Assembly (NCBI RefSeq): GCF_000763885.1
Contig: NZ_JRKO01000004.1
Location: forward strand, 54,713 to 118,712
DNA length: 64,000 bases
Origin: Paracoccus versutus
GTDB lineage: Bacteria > Pseudomonadota > Alphaproteobacteria > Rhodobacterales > Rhodobacteraceae
Direction of reading: 5' to 3'
The position numbers and the translations under genes were made by a program. This document shows positions 58,080 to 64,000 of the stretch, one piece after another. The notes beneath the pieces were generated by a model, which had not been told where the DNA came from, did no database searches, and saw only the letters and a list, made by a program, of their open reading frames with translations. Numbering within the stretch: the stretch's first letter is position 1; every line of letters begins with the position of its first letter.

Positions 58080-61005
58080 TCGCCCGGCTCCCTTCCTTGT
58101 CATAGAAGACCGGATCGACGATCCGCGCCTTGTAGCTTTCCTGACCCGCGACGGGGAATTCCAGCACCTCGCCCATGCGGTCCGGCCCCTGCCGCACCAG
58201 GCCCATGGCGATGGGCCGGTCGAGCGTCGGCGACATGTAGGTCGAGGTCACGCGGCCCTGCACCTTGCGCTGGCCATTGGCGTTCACGCCCTGGTCGACC
58301 GCATAGACCCCGTCGGGCAGCACCCGCCCGTCCAGGCTTTCCAGGCCCACCAGCTTCCAGCGGCCGGGATCGGTCATGAAGCTGCGCTCTTGCGCGCGCT
58401 TGCCGATATAGTCGGTCTTTTTCTTGCTGATCGCCCAGGACATGCCCAGATCCTGCGGGATCACCGTGCCGTCGGTTTCGTCGCCGATCATGATGAAGCC
58501 CTTTTCGGCGCGCATGACGTGCATGGCCTCGGTGCCGTAGGGGGTGATGTTCAGGTCGCGCCCGGCCTCATGCAGCTTTTCCCAAAGCTCCAGGCCCCGG
58601 TTCGCGGGCACCGCCACCTCGAAGGAAAGCTCGCCCGAGAAGCTGATGCGATAGACCCGCGCCGGGATGCCGGCGATCTCGCCCTCGATCCAGCCCATGA
58701 AGGGCAGCGCCTCGGGCGACAGGTCGATCTGGCCGCCCAGCCGCTCCAGCAGCACGCGGGCCTTGGGGCCGACCACCGCGACCTGCGCCCATTGCTCGGT
58801 GACGTTGGCGGTCCAGACCTTCCAGTCCCACCATTCGCATTGCAGCCAGTCCTCGAAATGGCCGTGCATGCGGTCGGCGCCGCCGGTGGTGGTATGGACC
58901 AGCCAGGTGTCCTCGCTGAGCCGCGCGGCCACGCCGTCGTCGATGAGGAAGCCGTTCTCGTTGCAGATCAGGCCATAGCGGCACTTGCCGACCGGCAGGG
59001 TGGACATCATGCCGGTATACATCATGTCGAGGAACTTGCCCGCATCCGGGCCCTTGACGATGATCTTGCCCAGGGTCGAGGCGTCGAGCGTGCCGACCGA
59101 GGCGCGCACCGCGCGGATCTCGCGCGCCACCGCGTCGCCATGGCTTTCGCCGCCCTTGGGGTAGCAATAGGGGCGGCGCCAATGGCCCACCGGCTCGAAG
59201 AAGGCGCCCTGCGCCTCGTGCCAGCCATGCATCGGCGTCTTGCGCAAGGGCTGGAAGATCTCGCCCCGCGCCTCGCCTGCGATGGTGCCCAGCGTCAGCG
59301 GCGTATAGGGCGGGCGGAAGGTCGTCGTGCCCGTGGCCGGGATCGGCTGGTTCAGCGCATTGGACAGCACGGCGAGGCCGTTGATGTTGCTGACCTTGCC
59401 CTGGTCGGTCGCCATGCCCAGCGTGGTGTAGCGCTTGGTATGCTCGACGCTGTGATAGCCTTCCTGCGCGGCCAGTTCGACATCCGAGACCTTCACGTCG
59501 TTCTGGAAGTCGAGCCACATCTTGAACTTCATCTTGCGCGTGGCGTGGGCCGGCATGACCCAGACCGGCATGGTCGCCGCCTCGGCCTGCGCCCCGGTCA
59601 ACTCCGAGACCAGCAGGTCGCCCGCCGCCGCACCCACGCAACTGGCCATCGCCTTGCCGTCGGCCCCGGTCGGGGGGCGGTTCGGATCGGGCGCGAACAT
59701 CGACTGCGCGTCGGACCAGTTCAGCTTGCCGCCGCAATGGCTCCACAGGTGGACCACCGGCGACCAGCCGCCGGACATGGCGACGCAATCGGCATCCACG
59801 GTCTCGGTCACCTGGCCCGAACCGGAATGGGCGCAGATCTTGACCGCCTCGACCGCCTGGCCGCCCTTGATGCCGGCAACGGCGCAGCCGGTCAGGACGC
59901 GCACGCCGCGGGCGCGGACAGCCGCGGGCAGCGCGCCCTCGGCCGTGCTGCGCGCGTCGATCACCACGGCGACTTCCAGCCCCGCATCCAGCGCCACCAG
60001 CGCGGTGCGATAGGCATCGTCGTTATTGGTGACGACGACGATCCGGCGGCCCGGCGCCACACCGTAATTGTCGATGTAATCCCGCACGGCCGAGGCCAGG
60101 ATCACGCCCGGCACGTCGTTGCCGGCAAAGCTCAGCGGCCGCTCCAGCGCGCCGGTGGCGACGATCACATGGCCCGCGCGGAGGCGCCACAGGCGCTGGC
60201 GCGGAATGCCGGCGTTCGGGTCGTGGTCGGCCAGCGATTCCCGCACCAGCAGATAGCCGTGGTCGTAAAGCCCGGTCGCCTGGGTCGAGCGGCGCAGGGT
60301 GACATTGGCCATCCCCCGCAGCTCGGCCAGCAGCGCATCGACGCGGGCCTGGCCCTCGGCATGGTCGGTGGGGGTGCGGCCGCCGAAATGCGGCGTCTGC
60401 TCGACCAGCCAGACCGATTTGCCCTCGCGGCCCGCGTCGCGGGCGGCGGTCAGCCCGGCGATGCCGCCGCCGACGACCACCACGTCCACATGGGCATAGG
60501 CCTGTTCGTACTTGTCCGGGTCGGCCTCGGTCGGCGCCTTGCCCAGGCCGGCCGAGCGGCGGATGATCGGCTCGAACACATGCTTCCAGAACGGGCGCGG
60601 ATGCATGAAGGTCTTGTAATAGAAGCCCGCCGGGAAAAAGCGATACATCCAGTTGTTGATCGCGCCGATGTCGGCGTTCAGGCTGGGCCAGCAGTTCTGG
60701 CTGGTGGTGGCCATGCCGCCGACCAGCGGCGTGGTGGTGGCGCGCTGGTTCGGCTCGAACCGGCCGCCCTGGCCAAGGCCCAGCAGCGCGTTCGGCTCTT
60801 CCGCGCCCGAGGCGATCGGGCCGCGCGGGCGGTGATACTTGAAGCTGCGGCCCATCATCAGCTGGCCGTTCGCCAGCAGGGCCGAGGCCAGCGTGTCGCC
60901 CGCGACCCCGCGCATCTGGCGGCCGTCGAAGCGGAAGGGCAGTTGATAGGCGCGGTCGATCAGGCGGCCGCCGCGCGGCAGGCGGAAGGGTCCGGTCTGG
61001 GTCAT
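58072..61005 (-). CDS. soxA: Sarcosine oxidase alpha subunit
   Basis: The 977-residue subunit begins MTQTGPFRLPRGGRLIDRAY. It has an N-terminal 2Fe-2S-like domain remnant (LASALLANGQLMMGRSFKYHRPRG), an NAD-binding domain (VVVVGGGIAGLTAARDAGREG, then IVVVTNNDDAYRTA) and a C-terminal GcvT-like folate domain from about 590. The GcvT-like domain contains FLDMMYTGMMSTLPVGKCRYGL, LPFMGWIEGEIAGIPARVYRISFSGELSFEV and RAEKGFIMIGDETDGT. This is the full-length tetrameric-type alpha subunit. Its ATG overlaps the soxD stop (ATGA). Confidence 0.96.
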   Translation of the reverse strand: MTQTGPFRLPRGGRLIDRAYQLPFRFDGRQMRGVAGDTLASALLANGQLMMGRSFKYHRPRGPIASGAEEPNALLGLGQGGRFEPNQRATTTPLVGGMATTSQNCWPSLNADIGAINNWMYRFFPAGFYYKTFMHPRPFWKHVFEPIIRRSAGLGKAPTEADPDKYEQAYAHVDVVVVGGGIAGLTAARDAGREGKSVWLVEQTPHFGGRTPTDHAEGQARVDALLAELRGMANVTLRRSTQATGLYDHGYLLVRESLADHDPNAGIPRQRLWRLRAGHVIVATGALERPLSFAGNDVPGVILASAVRDYIDNYGVAPGRRIVVVTNNDDAYRTALVALDAGLEVAVVIDARSTAEGALPAAVRARGVRVLTGCAVAGIKGGQAVEAVKICAHSGSGQVTETVDADCVAMSGGWSPVVHLWSHCGGKLNWSDAQSMFAPDPNRPPTGADGKAMASCVGAAAGDLLVSELTGAQAEAATMPVWVMPAHATRKMKFKMWLDFQNDVKVSDVELAAQEGYHSVEHTKRYTTLGMATDQGKVSNINGLAVLSNALNQPIPATGTTTFRPPYTPLTLGTIAGEARGEIFQPLRKTPMHGWHEAQGAFFEPVGHWRRPYCYPKGGESHGDAVAREIRAVRASVGTLDASTLGKIIVKGPDAGKFLDMMYTGMMSTLPVGKCRYGLICNENGFLIDDGVAARLSEDTWLVHTTTGGADRMHGHFEDWLQCEWWDWKVWTANVTEQWAQVAVVGPKARVLLERLGGQIDLSPEALPFMGWIEGEIAGIPARVYRISFSGELSFEVAVPANRGLELWEKLHEAGRDLNITPYGTEAMHVMRAEKGFIMIGDETDGTVIPQDLGMSWAISKKKTDYIGKRAQERSFMTDPGRWKLVGLESLDGRVLPDGVYAVDQGVNANGQRKVQGRVTSTYMSPTLDRPIAMGLVRQGPDRMGEVLEFPVAGQESYKARIVDPVFYDKEGSRANG

Positions 61006-61367
61006 GCGTTCAGGCTTTCGGCGGGGGTTTCGGCGGTGGCGGGCGTCCAGTCGGGCTGCCAATCCGGGCGGACGGCCTGGACTGCGGCGACGATCTCGGG
61101 CGTGGGATGCGGGGTCTGGGCGCTGTAGGTGCCAAAGACCTGCAGCGTGGCGGTGTCACGCGCCGCCATGAACCACTTGCCGCAGCCATAGGCATGGCGC
61201 CAGCGTTCGAAATGCACGCCCTTGGGGTTCTTGCGGGCGAACAGATAGGCCTCGAACTCGGCATCGGACGAGCCGGGGCCGAAGCGCTTCAGATGCGCCT
61301 CGCCGCCGGGCTGCAGCTCGGTTTCCTCGGCCGCGACGCCGCAATAGGGACAGGTCAGGGTCAGCAT
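61002..61367 (-). CDS. soxD: Sarcosine oxidase delta subunit
   Basis: The 121-residue zinc-binding subunit starts MLTLTCPYCGVAAEETELQP with Cys6/Cys9. The other zinc ligands are in FERWRHAYGCGKWFMAARDT (His and Cys), as in SoxD. AAGGAG lies just upstream of the ATG at 61367. It is coupled to soxA by 4-bp overlap but separated from soxB by about 700 bp holding an 84-residue membrane protein gene and a gap. Confidence 0.94.
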   Translation of the reverse strand: MLTLTCPYCGVAAEETELQPGGEAHLKRFGPGSSDAEFEAYLFARKNPKGVHFERWRHAYGCGKWFMAARDTATLQVFGTYSAQTPHPTPEIVAAVQAVRPDWQPDWTPATAETPAESLNA

Positions 61368-61379
61368 GGATCACTCCTT

Positions 61380-61640
61380 GGGCGGCAGGACGCGCAGGCG
61401 GGCCGGCGCCCAGGGGGTCGGCCGGGCGCGCATGGCGGCAATGGAAAGCGAAAGATCGGTGGAGGGCGCGCAGCCGGCAATGCCCGGCGCGGCGGCGCGG
61501 GCTTTGCGGCTTGCAGAGAGGGGGCGCGGGTGCGCCGCGCTTGGGCGCAGCAGGTCATCGCCGGGGCAGCCCGCGCGGCCGCCGAACACGGCATGGCCAG
61601 AAGCCGAGGGGCAAATCGCCCCCCGGCCCTGGAGAGAGAG
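61380..61640. other. Gap between soxD and the small membrane protein gene; possible but unconvincing ORF
   Basis: A minus-strand frame from a GTG near 61593 runs about 73 codons and ends RLRVLPPKE, with its TGA inside the soxD ribosome-binding site. Position would suit an operon gene, but the sequence is Ala/Pro/Arg-rich with no upstream Shine-Dalgarno that I trust. Nothing else is seen here. Confidence 0.3.
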
Positions 61641-61648
61641 GGCGCCCG

Positions 61649-61670
61649 AAGGCGCCGAAAGGGGCGCCTT
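61649..61670 (-). terminator. Hairpin at the stop of the 84-residue gene
   Basis: The 8-bp stem AAGGCGCC/GGCGCCTT (61649-61656 and 61663-61670) overlaps the TAA and is followed on the minus strand by CGGGCGCCCTCTCTCTC. The T-content is weak, so termination may be partial, which matters if soxD is read from soxB. Confidence 0.45.
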
Positions 61671-61923
61671 AGTTGGCCGGAGCCGGGGTGGCAGGCTCGG
61701 CCGGGGCGGGAGCAGCGGGATCGGCCGGAGCAGCATCGGCCGGCGGCTCGACCGAGACGGCGCCGTCATCGACCGGTGCGGGTTCGGACGAGACGGCCGG
61801 CGCGGTCGGCGGCTCGGTCGCGGTTGGCTCGGTGCCTGAAGACACGAACCAGTAAATGACGACCAGCACGACGACGACGACGCCGACGATGAGCCAGAGG
61901 TTGCTCTTGTTCTGTTCGGCCAT
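61669..61923 (-). CDS. Small membrane-anchored Pro/Ala-rich protein within the sox cluster
   Basis: The 84-residue protein has a short polar start (MAEQNKSN), one very hydrophobic helix (LWLIVGVVVVVLVVIYWFVS, 9-28) and a 55-residue acidic tail of Pro, Ala, Glu and Thr ending PATPAPAN. AAGGAG is 9 bases before the ATG. A low-complexity periplasmic tail on a single anchor suggests a tether or spacer, not an enzyme. It lies between soxB (157 bp) and soxD. Function unknown. Confidence 0.75.
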   Translation of the reverse strand: MAEQNKSNLWLIVGVVVVVLVVIYWFVSSGTEPTATEPPTAPAVSSEPAPVDDGAVSVEPPADAAPADPAAPAPAEPATPAPAN

Positions 61924-62080
61924 GAAGAAAACTCCTTGGTCATGGTGACGTAATCCAACAATTCACCAGACGAGGAACAGTTTCCCAACCCTTGCGAAAA
62001 ATTTTCCGCCGCAACCGGCACTTGGGCAAAAATCGGCCCAAAAACCGCATGCGCCGGCAGGATCATGCCCGCGCTGCGCA

Positions 62081-63352
62081 TCAATGCGCCACCCCCGCGG
62101 CGACGCTTTCGTCGATGAAGCGGCCCTGGACGAAGCGGTTCAGCCCGAAATCGGCGGCCAGCGGGCCGGGCTGGCCCTTGGCCACCAGTTCCGCCATGGC
62201 CCAGCCCGAGCCGGGGATGGCCTTGAAGCCGCCGGTGCCCCAGCCGCAGTTGACGAAGATGTTGCCGACCGGCGTGGCCGACAGGATGGGCGAGCGGTCG
62301 CCGGTCATGTCGACGATCCCGCCCCATTGCCGCAGCATCTTGAGCCGCGACAGCATCGGGAAGGTCTCGATCAGCGCGCGCACGGTTTCCTCGACATGGT
62401 GCCAGGAGCCGCGCTGGGTGTAGTTGTTGAAGCCGTCGGTGCCGCCGCCGATCACCATCTCGCCCTTGTCGGATTGCGACAGGTAGCCGTGGACGGTGTT
62501 GGCCATGATGACCAGGTCGCAGCAGGGCTTGATCGGCTCGCTCACCAGCGCCTGCAGCGCCAGCGATTCGATGGGCAGGCGGAAGCCCGCCATCTCGGCC
62601 AGGACCGAGCTGTGGCCGGCGGCGATCAGCGCCAGCTTGTCGCATTCGATCCGGCCCTTGCCGGTGTTCACCGCCCTGACCTGGCCGTTTTCGGTCTCGA
62701 TGCCGGTCACTTCGCAGTTCTGGATGATATGCATGCCCATGGCCGAGCAGGCGCGGGCATAGCCCCAGGCCACGGCGTCGTGGCGGGCGGTGCCGCCGCG
62801 TTCCTGGTAAAGCCCGCCCAGGACCGGATAGCGCGGCCCCTCGATATTGATGATCGGCAGCATGTCCTTGATGCGCTTGGGGCTGACCCATTCGGTCGCC
62901 ACGCCCTGCAGCTGGTTGGCATAGACGGTGCGCTTGTAGCCGCGCACCTCATGCTCGGTCTGCGCCAGCATCAGAAGGCCGCGCGGGCTGAACATGATGT
63001 TGTAGTTCAGATCCTGCGACAGGTTTTCATAAAGCTTCAGCGCCTTGTCATAGATCGCCGCCGACGGGTCTTGCAGGTAGTTCGACCGGATGATGGTGGT
63101 GTTGCGGCCGGTGTTGCCGCCGCCCAGCCAGCCCTTTTCGATCACCGCGACGTCGGTGATGCCGAAATTCTTGCCCAGGTAATAGGCGGTGGCCAGGCCG
63201 TGGCCGCCGGCGCCGACGATGACGACCTGGTATTTCTTCCTGGGCTCGGGGCTGGCCCAGGCGCGTTTCCAGCCGGTATGCAGCCGCATCGCCTCTTTCG
63301 CGATGGCAAAGACCGAATAGCGGCCGGTGCTGGAACTTGCAGATGCGGGCAT
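62081..63352 (-). CDS. soxB: Sarcosine oxidase beta subunit
   Basis: The 423-residue flavoprotein oxidises sarcosine. The FAD site is VVIVGAGGHGLATAYYLGKN, followed by the typical WLGGGNTGRNTTIIRSNYL. ERGGTARHDAVAWGYARA carries a His in the region of the covalent FMN of tetrameric enzymes. The C-terminal substrate side has MVIGGGTDGFNNYTQRGSW and NCGWGTGGFKAIPGSGW. Length agrees with SoxB. The ATG at 63352 is chosen over one nine codons upstream. First gene of the sox group. Confidence 0.95.
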   Translation of the reverse strand: MPASASSSTGRYSVFAIAKEAMRLHTGWKRAWASPEPRKKYQVVIVGAGGHGLATAYYLGKNFGITDVAVIEKGWLGGGNTGRNTTIIRSNYLQDPSAAIYDKALKLYENLSQDLNYNIMFSPRGLLMLAQTEHEVRGYKRTVYANQLQGVATEWVSPKRIKDMLPIINIEGPRYPVLGGLYQERGGTARHDAVAWGYARACSAMGMHIIQNCEVTGIETENGQVRAVNTGKGRIECDKLALIAAGHSSVLAEMAGFRLPIESLALQALVSEPIKPCCDLVIMANTVHGYLSQSDKGEMVIGGGTDGFNNYTQRGSWHHVEETVRALIETFPMLSRLKMLRQWGGIVDMTGDRSPILSATPVGNIFVNCGWGTGGFKAIPGSGWAMAELVAKGQPGPLAADFGLNRFVQGRFIDESVAAGVAH

Positions 63353-63555
63353 GGGGGAACCTCTTGCGACTCGATCCATGCAGAGTGAAGCGAGGGCGGT
63401 TTTCGGGCAAGCCGCGTTGCGACGGGGCGATTGTCGAATTGCGTCAGGGGTCGGCGCAGATGTCCCGCGGTCCAGTTCGCGATTTGTCGCAGGGCTTTGA
63501 CTTTCTCGGCCAGCGGAAAACCGCTATCACCGGACCAGCCAAAGAGAGGAAGCCG

Positions 63556-64000
63556 ATGTTCTGGATCATCTGCGCCGCGCTGGCGGGGGTGGTGGCCGTG
63601 GCCATCGCCGCGCCGCTTCTGCGCCGGCAGGGCGAGGCGGCCGAGCCCGCCGCCGCCTATGACCTGCGAATCTATCGCGACCAGCTGCGCGAGGTCGAGC
63701 GCGATCTGGAGCGCGGCGTGATCGACGCGGCGGATGCCGAGCGGCTGCGGGTCGAGATCGGGCGCAAGGTGCTGGCCGCCGACCGCGCGCTGGAACGCGC
63801 CGGCACCACCCGGCGCAGCGCCGGCGGCTGGGCGGCGCTGGCGCTGCTGGCCGTGCTGCTGGGCGGGGCCTTTCTGACCTACCAGCGCCTGGGCCAGCCC
63901 GACCGGCCCGACGCCCCCATCGCGCAGCGCATCGCCCAGGCGCAGGAGCTTTACGACACCCGCCCCAGCCAGGCCGAGGCCGAGGCGCAGGCCCCCCGCC
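63556..64000 (+). CDS. ccmI: Cytochrome c maturation protein CcmI, N-terminal part (cut by window edge)
   Basis: ATG 63556, with GAGAGGAAG upstream, opens a frame that runs out of the window after 148 codons. It begins MFWIICAALAGVVAVAIAAP (first membrane helix), then YDLRIYRDQLREVERDLERG and DAERLRVEIGRKVLAADRAL. A second helix follows (about 92-112), then the start of the periplasmic part (QRIAQAQELYDTRP). The Y-x-x-QL-E-V-x-D-x-x-G-x-I motif is typical of CcmI/CycH, which presents apocytochrome c to the heme lyase. Confidence 0.88.
   Translation, partial: MFWIICAALAGVVAVAIAAPLLRRQGEAAEPAAAYDLRIYRDQLREVERDLERGVIDAADAERLRVEIGRKVLAADRALERAGTTRRSAGGWAALALLAVLLGGAFLTYQRLGQPDRPDAPIAQRIAQAQELYDTRPSQAEAEAQAPR

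Noticed and set aside
58390..61128. Long plus-strand open frame opposite soxA
   Set aside because: Antisense of full-length soxA; no family motif in the plus-strand product.
61371..62891. Minus-strand frame covering part of soxB and the small membrane protein gene
   Set aside because: It is an alternative frame of soxB; only its last about 73 codons lie in a gap, and these show no family signal.

Overview
The window is high-GC alphaproteobacterial chromosome. Gene order and protein families point to Rhodobacterales, and most closely to a Paracoccus of the P. denitrificans type. The supporting traits are an sdhC-sdhD-sdhA-sdhB cluster with small lipoproteins inside it, an mdh/sucC/sucD/sucA/sucB/lpdA TCA block, ethylmalonyl-CoA pathway genes (mch, mcl2), a DksA that lacks the zinc-finger cysteines, and a four-gene sarcosine oxidase operon. 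The species is inferred from family recognition; no alignment was run. There are no rRNA genes, prophage or CRISPR array, and one tRNA.

Layout: (1) 1-5.2 kb: a partial DUF1989 gene, a 53-residue ORF, and the succinate dehydrogenase operon on the minus strand with two tiny lipoprotein genes between sdhA and sdhB. (2) 5.5-9.0 kb: mesaconyl-CoA hydratase, DUF1737, NnrU-like and malyl-CoA thioesterase genes, then a TauE/SafE exporter. (3) 9.2-20.8 kb: the rest of the TCA block on the plus strand (mdh, sucC, sucD, sucA, sucB, lpdA). It is interrupted by a small membrane protein, a glycosyltransferase, an unknown 85-residue protein and a MAPEG protein. (4) 20.9-31.2 kb: lytic transglycosylase, MoxR ATPase, dksA, a flavin monooxygenase, glmM-folP-folB, a SleB hydrolase and a PPDK-like protein. 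(5) 31.4-40.1 kb: glyS/glyQ, trkH, tRNA-Gly, an XpaC-like gene and truA. (6) 40.1-42.7 kb: an IS5-type transposase relic beside an epimerase and a sugar transferase for surface polysaccharide. (7) 42.8-50.6 kb: universal stress protein, nfu, tsaB, rimI, then a BMP-type nucleoside ABC transporter with purine nucleoside phosphorylase. (8) 50.6-57.5 kb: selU, an L,D-transpeptidase, copper ATPase with a possible leader ORF, SGNH esterase, PCuAC chaperone, sodB. (9) 57.5-63.4 kb: soxBDAG on the minus strand, then the start of ccmI.

Working together: the sdh and suc operons share an unusual upstream arrangement. Each has two GTGATCAC-type palindromes exactly 21 bp apart, suggesting co-regulation of succinate-forming and succinate-oxidising steps by an unidentified dimeric regulator. 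The 2-oxoglutarate dehydrogenase E2 gene appears to have lost half of its second lipoyl domain and its whole E3-binding domain. Between genes lies a dispersed repeat family: at least nine short copies of a GTATTTG core and two long, hairpin-bearing copies whose stems differ by a compensatory base-pair change. Other oddities are a PPDK paralogue with a worn-out nucleotide-binding domain and an AT-rich in-frame segment within glyS.
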